DNA from: Acidobacteriaceae bacterium
GTDB taxonomy: Bacteria; Acidobacteriota; Terriglobia; Terriglobales; Acidobacteriaceae
DNA length: 5,968 nt
Assembly (NCBI GenBank): GCA_031296355.1
Contig: JARLFX010000273.1
Span: forward strand, 1 to 5,968
Direction of reading: 5' to 3'
Under the pieces are notes generated by a model that searched no databases, was not told the origin of the DNA, and worked only from the letters and a program-made list of their open reading frames with translations. The translations under genes and the position numbers were made by a program. Below, in pieces: positions 1-5,450 of this stretch (its first letter is position 1; every line of letters begins with the position of its first letter).

Positions 1-204
1 AACAATGGCAGATCGTGCGACAACATTCTTCACATCGATATCAAAATTGCCGTTCTTCCAAGCCGTTGTTGGGCTAGTTGCCGGCGTCTGAGCTTCCGCT
101 TGAAATCCTGATTCGGGCGATCCTGCTGCACCCAGGAAGAGACCCAAAGCAAAGGGCGCACAAAGGAATGAAATCAAATGCGTGCGAAGAGACGTAATTG
201 TCAT
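1..204 (-). CDS. N-terminus of an exported protein, possibly a GH95-like/DUF5703 glycoside hydrolase (partial)
   Basis: Only the first 68 codons lie in the window; the gene continues beyond position 1. The start ATG at 204 is preceded by AAAGGA (210-215) with a 5-nt spacer, a good ribosome binding site. The product begins MTITSLRTHL, then a hydrophobic stretch (about residues 10-27) ending in small residues, which fits a Sec signal peptide with cleavage somewhere around residues 27-40. A Thr/Pro/Ser-rich linker follows, and then the mature segment NGNFDIDVKNVVARSAIV. That last segment resembles, from memory, the beginning of acidobacterial GH95-like/DUF5703 secreted glycosidases, where a 'V.SRS.IV' motif opens the N-terminal beta domain. 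The catalytic part is not visible, so the family call is tentative; another exported enzyme or binding protein is possible. It lies 38 nt behind the TPR gene on the same strand and is probably co-transcribed with it. The existence of the gene is far more certain than its function. Confidence 0.75.
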   Translation of the reverse strand, partial: MTITSLRTHLISFLCAPFALGLFLGAAGSPESGFQAEAQTPATSPTTAWKNGNFDIDVKNVVARSAIV

Positions 205-220
205 ATGTATCCTTTGAACA

Positions 221-238
221 TGAGGAATTACATCCTCA
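221..238. repeat. small inverted repeat between TPR gene and exported-protein gene
   Basis: TGAGGA (221-226) and TCCTCA (233-238) are perfect inverted arms of 6 bp around a 6-nt centre. The repeat fills most of the 38-nt gap between the TPR stop codon (243-245) and the next start (204), and lies just upstream of that gene's AAAGGA ribosome binding site. In RNA it could form a short hairpin, but the stem is too short and lacks a U-tract for an intrinsic terminator. A CATG occurs at each edge (219-222 and 239-242). A function in translation or mRNA processing is only a possibility. Confidence 0.4.
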
Positions 239-242
239 CATG

Positions 243-1337
243 CTATTGAAGTGGCTTATCATCACCCGAATGAAGCTTCGAGACCGCATCTAATTCGCGT
301 TTTGCGTCGTCTGTTTTTCCTAATTGTCTGTACGCCTGTGCGAGAAGGTAGTGAGTTATAAAGTTGCTCGAATCCATTTGCTCGGCATGTTGAAGATAAC
401 TCGCTGCTGTTTGTGGATCGTTGCTTTCAAGAAACAGCCTACCCATATCGATAAAGGGACCGGTATTACTCTGATCGAGAGAAAGAGCCTCGGTAAGTAC
501 GTGCTGGGCCTTCGAATGCTCGCCACTTTTGACATATACATCGCCGAGGAACTGATACAGCGGCGAATAGGTTGGATTAATCGTCCGCTCTTGCTCAAAC
601 TGTTCCAGCGCATGTTTTAGGTCCCCCTTGGCCAGATAGATTTTGCCAAGAACGAAGTGTGCCAATGCAATATTGGGCGACAGTTGGAGTGCTTTCTCTG
701 CATTGTCCTTGGCGAAGTCTGGCAATTCCTGGAGAAGCAGCATCTGCGAAATCAGCAGATAGGCCGCACCGGATTCGGGAGTAAGGTTGTACTGAGTTGC
801 AAAGGCAGTGCGCGCGTCGTTGTATCTATGGGCACTGACATAGCAACGGCCGAGAACATAATTTGCGTCTACGTCGGTGGCGTTCGCCCACTGTCGTGCA
901 CGTTCGAGATAAGCGAGCGCGTCGCTAGGGCGGCCAAGCCGATACAAGGTCAGCCCACGCATCTGGACCGACTCCATGTCGCGTGGATCATCCTTCATAG
1001 CAGATGCAAAACTGCTTTCTGCATCTGCCAGCTTTCCAATGCGATAGTATGCGATGCCGAGTTCACGGTTCGCGCCCAGAGCAGGTGGCTGCTCGGACAC
1101 GAGCCTATGCAGCGCGTCAATAGCTTCCTTTTCTTGTCCGTGCTTGATCTTATCGTGAGCAGCCTGAACGGTCATCGCACCTGGGGGCGCAGAAGTCTGA
1201 GGCGATGATGTCACTGCCTGTCCAACGATCCGGGAAGCAGGGATCAAAAAGGACATCGTAATTATCAGGCTTCGCAAAGCCGTATTTGCAACTGTCTGTA
1301 ACGAGTTTGAGGCCGACGCCCGAGGGATAGTATGCAT
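243..1337 (-). CDS. secreted tetratricopeptide-repeat (TPR) protein
   Basis: A 364-aa protein made almost wholly of TPR helical hairpins. The start at 1337 (MHTIPRAS) was chosen because GGAGGAG (1344-1350) sits 6 nt upstream; the frame is open to an ATG at 1448, but that longer start has no comparable site and would bury the signal sequence. Residues about 18-41 form a hydrophobic segment after a basic N-region (LRSLIITMSFLIPASRIVGQA), consistent with a Sec signal peptide. A Ser/Pro-rich linker (42-54) follows. About nine TPR units then run from about residue 56 to 356, with the usual small/large pattern, for example LGIAYYRIGKLADAESSFASA (94-114, split by the A-helix/B-helix turn), 'ALAHFVLGKIYLAKGDLKHA' (224-243) and 'THYLLAQAYRQLGKTDDAKR' (328-347). 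No catalytic motif is present, so a scaffold or protein-binding role in the periplasm is likely. Secreted TPR proteins are often encoded beside Oar-like TonB-dependent receptors in Acidobacteriota. The signal peptide could also be read as a membrane anchor. Confidence 0.93.
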   Translation of the reverse strand: MHTIPRASASNSLQTVANTALRSLIITMSFLIPASRIVGQAVTSSPQTSAPPGAMTVQAAHDKIKHGQEKEAIDALHRLVSEQPPALGANRELGIAYYRIGKLADAESSFASAMKDDPRDMESVQMRGLTLYRLGRPSDALAYLERARQWANATDVDANYVLGRCYVSAHRYNDARTAFATQYNLTPESGAAYLLISQMLLLQELPDFAKDNAEKALQLSPNIALAHFVLGKIYLAKGDLKHALEQFEQERTINPTYSPLYQFLGDVYVKSGEHSKAQHVLTEALSLDQSNTGPFIDMGRLFLESNDPQTAASYLQHAEQMDSSNFITHYLLAQAYRQLGKTDDAKRELDAVSKLHSGDDKPLQ

Positions 1338-1343
1338 TGCCGA

Positions 1344-1350
1344 CTCCTCC
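1344..1350 (-). promoter_or_regulatory. ribosome binding site deciding the TPR start
   Basis: The minus strand reads GGAGGAG here, 6 nt before the ATG at 1337. It overlaps an in-frame upstream ATG at 1352, which therefore cannot use it; this rules in favour of the 1337 start. Confidence 0.8.
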
Positions 1351-1398
1351 ATCCTGCATACAACAATATCCCAGTCTCGAGGAGTCTCGGTGACGCGA

Positions 1399-1407
1399 AT
1401 TTTATCA
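1399..1407 (-). promoter_or_regulatory. possible extended -10 promoter element for the TPR gene
   Basis: On the minus strand TGATAAAAT matches the extended -10 pattern TGnTATAAT with one mismatch. It lies about 60 nt before the TPR start and downstream of the hairpin at 1495-1518. No convincing -35 hexamer is seen at 17 nt (ATATTC). If real, it would let the TPR gene and the following gene be transcribed independently of the receptor gene. Such matches also arise by chance in AT-rich stretches. Confidence 0.25.
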
Positions 1408-1494
1408 GTACTGCAAATCATGAATATGCCTGAACAGAAGGCGCGCACAACATCAATGTTTAGCGGAATGGTTGGCTTTCCGTTTGATGATAAG

Positions 1495-1518
1495 TGCGGG
1501 CATCTTTCGATGCCCGCA
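1495..1518 (-). other. intercistronic hairpin with GAAA loop, downstream of the receptor gene
   Basis: On the minus strand TGCGGGCATC and GATGCCCGCA form a perfect 10-bp, GC-rich stem closed by a GAAA loop, which fits the GNRA tetraloop class. It begins 23 nt after the receptor stop codon (1542-1544) and 157 nt before the TPR start. The bases that follow on the minus strand are CTTATCATC, with no run of U, so it is not a canonical Rho-independent terminator. It may act as a partial terminator, or as a stabiliser or processing point protecting the receptor mRNA 3' end so that the two genes are expressed at different levels. Confidence 0.65.
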
Positions 1519-1541
1519 AGTGCTTCCTGGAGACAGCTCAG

Positions 1542-4500
1542 TTAGAACGTGAATTTCAGGCCCAGTCTCAGGAAGCGCTCAGCAATAAGACGGCTTCCGG
1601 CGTTGGTACTACTGATGAGGCCGAAGCTACCGTCTGTCACGCCACTGTCTGGATTACCGAAATTCGGATGGTTAATGATGTTCAGTGCTTCCAGCCGGAA
1701 TTGCATCTTGAGCGCATCCTTGATTGGGAAGGTGCGGAAAAGGCTGGTGTCGAGGTTTCCATATCCGGGGCCACGAAGAGAGTCAAACCCTGCGGTACCG
1801 AAGCGGGCCTGGCTTACCGCGGCAAAGGCAGTTGTATCGAAGTAAGGCGATGCGAGGCCATTTGCTCCTTTGATCGCCACATTTGATTTGACCTTGTCGG
1901 CTACTTGCGAGTTTCCAGGTGCGTTAAGCGAATCACCAGGCGCGGTTACTGTGAACGGTGTTCCAGAGTATCTTGCAAGGACCCAGTTGGTTTGCCATCC
2001 ACCGGCAATTGCCGAAGCCATACCGCTGGTGGCATATTTCTTACCTTTACCGAAAGGCAGCTCATAGATTGCACTCAACTCAAAGTTATGAGTCCGATCG
2101 TCAGGCATCAATGCCCAAGTGAGGTGCATGTATTCTGGAATGAGAATCTGCGGATTGCCATCTCCTTGCTCGTCACAGCAGAGCCCCATCCACTTGGACC
2201 ATGTGTAGCTAGCCTGGAACTGAAGGCCGTTGGCCATGCGCTTCTGAAGCTGTGCCTGCAATGACTGATAGTTCATATGCTCGAAAGCCAGAACCTCCGT
2301 CATCCCTGCGGTCACTCCGAACTTCTGGTTCAGAATCTGACTGGCCTGACCGCCGCCGACAAGGCCATAGTTGATGTTGGCCCGCGTGTGCTGATGGACT
2401 GTGAGTGTGCCCACATATCCGACCTGGGCGAGAAGGTTCCAACCCAACTGCTGTTGGACGGTTACGTTATAGGACTCGGTGTAGCCGCGAATGAAGTGCT
2501 TGGCGGGCGTCGCGACGCCAATCGTCGACGGCAGTGTCAGAGTGCCCTTGCTGATGTCTGGAGCTGTCAGTGTCGGCAATCCATTGGTCAGAGTCGTCGC
2601 TGCAGTGTTTCCGTTTGTTCCCGATAGGCTCTGTGTTATGGTCGACGGATAGTTGTACAGGCCATCACGGGACATGCTGATCTGTTCCGGAGCGAGAGAG
2701 TATCCGGCCCGGATTACCGTATTCGGCTTGACTCTATAGGCGAGACCGGCACGCGGAGCGAACAGATATTTCTGGACCGAGATTCCGCAGTCACCCGCGA
2801 CACCGCCCACACCGCAGAATTCATATACGTTTGTATCCGGGTTGTAGTACTCGATACCTCGGCCGTCACGATGAGGAACAGGCAGATAGTCCCAGCCGGT
2901 GCCGGCGTAGACCGTCAACTTGCGATTGACTTGCCAGGTATCGGAAACGTAAGGAGCAAACTGCCATGTCCGCAATGTGACCCAGTTTACGGTCAACTCA
3001 CTGTTCGAAGCAGACTGCGGAAGCCCGAGAAGAAAGTCCGCAAACGAGTTGAACTCGCCCGTGGCAGGGCTTCCATTTTGACAGCCGGGGCTCGTGGTGT
3101 TTTGGCAATACAGCCCTGTGAGGCCTCCGGTGAAACTGAAGTAGGTCGGTGTTACTTCCTGGTGATTCATGTGTTGCTGACTTACATCAACACCGAAACG
3201 AATACTGTGGTTTTTCTTTACCCAGGTCACGTTGCCGGTGTACTGAAAGACCGGGTCTCTGTATGTGAGTGCAGGATAGCCGTATCCAAAGCTATTGAGC
3301 CCACCGGAGAAATTGAATTGAGGAACTCCACCCGCGGAGGGCAGAGGGCCGAGGTTCGTGCCGGGAATCTTCAGCGTCTCCTGACCATAGAGAGTACTGT
3401 ACGAGGGCGGGAACAGATACTGCGCAGAATGAGTGATCCCAAACAAAGCATCGATCACGAGATTTGGAGTCGCTACGTATGTGGCCATAGCGGCAACAGA
3501 ATAGATATTGCCGTGTTGGTCAGTGTTGGACCCATCTCCTGGTCCCAGGATGTTTCCAAATGCAGGCGTTTTGCTTTGCTTATATGGGTAGGTGCTGTAG
3601 CGGCCGGTGAGTCTCAGTTTGGAGGTCGCGTCCCAGTCCACCTTTGAATCGACTTTATGCAGGTCGTACAGATACGGGGTATTGATGTATATGTTGTTTG
3701 CGAACTTTCCGTCGGGCACACCCGAGGGAACGTGTGACAGCAGAATTGAAGACGCAGTGGCGAAGCTGGAAGTGGGAATGATGTAGTTGCCATTCGCGTC
3801 CTGTGGGAAGGTCGTTCTTCCGCTTCCGTCCGCATTTCCGGTAGCCGGGTTATAGATCGGCGTCGGGGACGCGAGGATGCCCTTGGTCATTTGTGGGGTC
3901 GGCAATGTGTAGTTGCTGCCTTGAGCCTGGCGCAAGAAATCGCCTTCATAGCTGGCGAAGAAGAACAGCTTGTTCTTGATGACCGGCCTGCCGATCGTGC
4001 CGCCAGTGTCGTTGTCGATGTATTTTGGCTTCTTGGATCCTGAAGGCGTGAAATAGGGGGCAGCCTTCATTGCGTTATTGACGTTGGTCCAGTAGGTAGA
4101 ACCGTGGAAGGAGTTTGTGCCGCTCTTGATCTGGATGCGGACTGCGCCTCCATTCATGACTCCCTGATCAGCACCGGAGCTGGCGGTTACCGTATTGACG
4201 GTCTCGATGGCGTCCGTGGAAGGTACGGCTGTGGAATAGAACTGAACCCAAGGATTGACGGCACTCACACCGTCCACGCTTACCGCTGTACCGCTTGCAC
4301 TTGTGCCATTCACGTTGATGATCATGGAACGGTCAGGATTGTTCGTTCCGCCTCCGCCAGCCCACTGAGGATTTGGAGGAGCAACGCCTGGCAAGAGGCC
4401 CAACAACCCCTCGTAGGTGCGTGTAGGCTGCGGCAGTTGCTGCAACTCTTCAGAACTAACGTTGGCATGTACGTCAATGCGATCGGTTTCCAACTGTGCG

Positions 4501-4901
4501 GTCTCTGCCGACACAGTGACTGTCTCCGCTTGCCCCCCGACGGTGAGCTTTGCGTCAACTCGGGCAGTTGCGTTAATCGCAAGGATGATATCCGTTGCCT
4601 GGAACGGCGCGAATCCCTGCTTTGAGATTGTGACAATGTAGGTTCCGGCTGGGACTGTCGAAAGCGTATATACGCCACTATCGTTCGTGGCTGCAGTACG
4701 CATTTGATTGGTCTGGGTTTGCGTTGCCTTGACGATGGCGCCTGGAACTACAGCGCCCGCCGAGTCCGTCACTGTGCCCACAATTGAGCCGTAAAGGACT
4801 TGAGCGGAAGCATCGTGGCCGATCAACATTAAAGACAGACACGTGAATAACCACACGCAGTGGAATGCGTGTCTTAAGATCCATTTCCGCGAGGTGTGCA
4901 T
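1542..4901 (-). CDS. Oar-like TonB-dependent outer-membrane receptor with N-terminal carboxypeptidase-regulatory-like domain
   Basis: An 1119-aa protein predicted to form a plugged outer-membrane beta-barrel that imports a ligand using TonB/ExbBD energy. The ATG at 4901 was chosen because GGGAGG (4909-4914) lies 7 nt upstream and a clean signal peptide follows; the frame is open to 4940, but that start would add 13 residues before it. Residues 1-33 are a signal peptide (basic start, CVWLFTCLSLMLIG core, cleavage after ASA). Residues about 36-120 form a carboxypeptidase-regulatory-like domain (GTVTDSAGAVVPGA, then GVYTLSTVPAGTYIVTISK). Residues about 130-265 are the plug, with 'VNGTSASGTAVSVDGVSA' and 'GGAVRIQIKSGTNSFHGS'. 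The family motif 'GRPVIKNKLFFFASYEG' (304-320) opens the barrel. Near the end come SGTPFTV, GPGYGNLDTSLFRTFPI and FRLEALNIINHPNFGNP (1068-1084). The chain ends in LKFTF, with the terminal Phe expected for barrel assembly. The length is usual for this family. Cys pairs occur in putative surface loops (YCQNTTSPGC; EFCGVGGVAGDC). No clear TonB box was identified. The substrate is unknown; neighbours suggest a carbohydrate-type nutrient. Confidence 0.95.
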   Translation of the reverse strand: MHTSRKWILRHAFHCVWLFTCLSLMLIGHDASAQVLYGSIVGTVTDSAGAVVPGAIVKATQTQTNQMRTAATNDSGVYTLSTVPAGTYIVTISKQGFAPFQATDIILAINATARVDAKLTVGGQAETVTVSAETAQLETDRIDVHANVSSEELQQLPQPTRTYEGLLGLLPGVAPPNPQWAGGGGTNNPDRSMIINVNGTSASGTAVSVDGVSAVNPWVQFYSTAVPSTDAIETVNTVTASSGADQGVMNGGAVRIQIKSGTNSFHGSTYWTNVNNAMKAAPYFTPSGSKKPKYIDNDTGGTIGRPVIKNKLFFFASYEGDFLRQAQGSNYTLPTPQMTKGILASPTPIYNPATGNADGSGRTTFPQDANGNYIIPTSSFATASSILLSHVPSGVPDGKFANNIYINTPYLYDLHKVDSKVDWDATSKLRLTGRYSTYPYKQSKTPAFGNILGPGDGSNTDQHGNIYSVAAMATYVATPNLVIDALFGITHSAQYLFPPSYSTLYGQETLKIPGTNLGPLPSAGGVPQFNFSGGLNSFGYGYPALTYRDPVFQYTGNVTWVKKNHSIRFGVDVSQQHMNHQEVTPTYFSFTGGLTGLYCQNTTSPGCQNGSPATGEFNSFADFLLGLPQSASNSELTVNWVTLRTWQFAPYVSDTWQVNRKLTVYAGTGWDYLPVPHRDGRGIEYYNPDTNVYEFCGVGGVAGDCGISVQKYLFAPRAGLAYRVKPNTVIRAGYSLAPEQISMSRDGLYNYPSTITQSLSGTNGNTAATTLTNGLPTLTAPDISKGTLTLPSTIGVATPAKHFIRGYTESYNVTVQQQLGWNLLAQVGYVGTLTVHQHTRANINYGLVGGGQASQILNQKFGVTAGMTEVLAFEHMNYQSLQAQLQKRMANGLQFQASYTWSKWMGLCCDEQGDGNPQILIPEYMHLTWALMPDDRTHNFELSAIYELPFGKGKKYATSGMASAIAGGWQTNWVLARYSGTPFTVTAPGDSLNAPGNSQVADKVKSNVAIKGANGLASPYFDTTAFAAVSQARFGTAGFDSLRGPGYGNLDTSLFRTFPIKDALKMQFRLEALNIINHPNFGNPDSGVTDGSFGLISSTNAGSRLIAERFLRLGLKFTF

Positions 4902-4908
4902 AATAATG

Positions 4909-4914
4909 CCTCCC
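4909..4914 (-). promoter_or_regulatory. ribosome binding site deciding the receptor start
   Basis: The minus strand reads GGGAGG, 7 nt before the ATG at 4901. It lies between that ATG and the more upstream in-frame ATG at 4940, so it supports the shorter protein. Confidence 0.8.
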
Positions 4915-5062
4915 AAGTGTTGTTGAGATGCCCGCGGCACAAACGCGCACGCGTCCGCAGCATCTAGATTGTATCCACACGATTCAAGTACGGTTGCTCG
5001 AATTGATTACGTATTCATTCTATAAGCCTACCGAACCACATTTATTACGAATCAGTTGGCTT

Positions 5063-5092
5063 TTCGTGAATGTCTACGTATACATTTTCGAA
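5063..5092. promoter_or_regulatory. 30-bp imperfect palindrome, candidate operator
   Basis: The two halves pair as TTCG..AATGT.TACGTA.ACATT..CGAA, with 12 of 15 symmetric positions matching, centred at 5077/5078. The inner part ATGTcTACGTAtACAT (5070-5085) is a 16-bp palindrome with one mismatched pair. It lies 162 nt upstream of the receptor start and about 360 nt upstream of the symporter start. Its length and symmetry fit a dimeric transcription factor site; the regulator is not encoded in the window. The DNA could also form a hairpin, but the AT-rich interrupted arms favour an operator reading. Confidence 0.45.
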
Positions 5093-5109
5093 GCAAAAGA
5101 ACGATAGGT

Positions 5110-5119
5110 CATTTTCGAA
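5110..5119. repeat. repeat of the palindrome half-site, itself within a TTTTCGAAAA palindrome
   Basis: CATTTTCGAA here is identical to 5083-5092, the right half of the 30-bp palindrome, in the same orientation and 27 bp away. It overlaps TTTTCGAAAA (5112-5121), a perfect 10-bp palindrome. Together with 5063-5092 it would give an extra half-site for the same regulator. Confidence 0.4.
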
Positions 5120-5139
5120 AACTTTGTCAAGAGGAAATA

Positions 5140-5229
5140 ATGGGATCTTCATCAGGCTTCACGGGAGACGATTTGTATCTGTTTGGCCCATCTAGAGTTG
5201 TCCGACAAATAACACAGGATTTCGAATGA
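5140..5229 (+). CDS. possible 29-aa small protein or leader peptide
   Basis: The plus strand has GAGG (5131-5134) followed 5 nt later by ATG and 29 sense codons (MGSSSGFTGDDLYLF, then GPSRVVRQITQDFE) ending in TGA at 5227-5229. The spacing and sequence of the ribosome binding site are as good as those of the real genes nearby, which is the main reason to list it. It has no signal peptide, membrane segment or recognised motif. It could be a translated leader upstream of the symporter, a remnant of a decayed gene, or a chance frame; I do not recognise the peptide. Confidence 0.25.
   Translation: MGSSSGFTGDDLYLFGPSRVVRQITQDFE
5198..5208. repeat. small dyad TTGTC-C-GACAA
   Basis: TTGTC (5198-5202) and GACAA (5204-5208) are perfect 5-bp inverted arms around a single C. 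The site lies upstream of the symporter gene and inside the possible 29-aa frame. Dyads of this size can be operator sites, but chance is a real alternative. Confidence 0.25.
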
Positions 5230-5281
5230 TCAGAATGTTAAGAGCGCACTAAAAATTCGATCTCGTCTGTGAAAGACTAAC

Positions 5282-5389
5282 ATGGCACACCATGGATTGC
5301 AGGAGCAGACGGATTCAACTCGTTCGCTGCTCTTGAACAGCATCTTCCCTTACAATCATCTTGCCCTGCTGGCTTTCGCGCCGAAGTGA
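5282..5389 (+). CDS. possible 35-aa small open frame
   Basis: A short frame (MAHHGLQEQTDSTRSLLLN, then SIFPYNHLALLAFAPK) between the first small frame and the symporter. Only a weak purine stretch (GAAAG) precedes it. The second half is mildly hydrophobic but too short and interrupted for a confident membrane segment. No relative is recognised. It is most likely non-coding leader sequence and is listed because the interval holds no clear gene. Confidence 0.12.
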   Translation: MAHHGLQEQTDSTRSLLLNSIFPYNHLALLAFAPK

Positions 5390-5450
5390 GACTGCTTGCT
5401 GCGGGCACATGGTCCTGATGGTTGTCGGTCGATGTGAGGCGCTAGTAAAT

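Larger units (their letters stand above)
4902..5450. other. 549-nt divergent intergenic region between receptor and symporter
   Basis: This stretch separates the minus-strand receptor gene from the plus-strand symporter gene and must hold the promoters for at least the receptor. Roughly 4960-5280 is visibly richer in A and T than the flanking genes. It contains a 30-bp imperfect palindrome (5063-5092), a repeated half-site (5110-5119), a small dyad (5198-5208) and two very short open frames (5140-5229 and 5282-5389). On the minus strand TACAAT (4968-4973) is a possible -10 for the receptor, about 65 nt before its start, but no good -35 accompanies it. No sigma-70 pair stands out on the plus strand. 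No tRNA or other recognisable RNA gene was seen. Confidence 0.7.

Noticed and set aside
657..1208. 183-codon plus-strand open frame opposite the TPR gene
   Set aside because: It lies fully antisense to a well-supported TPR coding sequence, has no recognisable domain, and its composition (many Cys and Arg) is typical of a shadow frame.
1338..1448. 37-residue N-terminal extension of the TPR protein
   Set aside because: The strong GGAGGAG site at 1344-1350 and the signal peptide place the start at 1337; the extension would put the export signal internally.
1495..1518. Canonical Rho-independent terminator after the receptor gene
   Set aside because: The stem is strong, but no U-tract follows it on the minus strand, so it is recorded only as an intercistronic hairpin.
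2871..3647. 258-codon plus-strand open frame opposite the receptor gene
   Set aside because: It is antisense to the continuous 1119-aa receptor frame, whose motifs run through this stretch; no family features were seen in the antisense translation.
4104..4625. 173-codon plus-strand frame, and an overlapping 118-codon minus-strand frame at 4322-4678
   Set aside because: Both overlap the plug and N-terminal domain of the receptor in other frames and show no domain, signal peptide or good ribosome binding site.
4902..4940. 13-residue N-terminal extension of the receptor
   Set aside because: GGGAGG at 4909-4914 directs initiation at 4901, and the signal peptide starts there.
5140..5389. Remnant of a LacI/GntR-type regulator between the divergent genes
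   Set aside because: A regulator would make sense here, but none of the translated frames I read showed a helix-turn-helix or ligand-binding motif.
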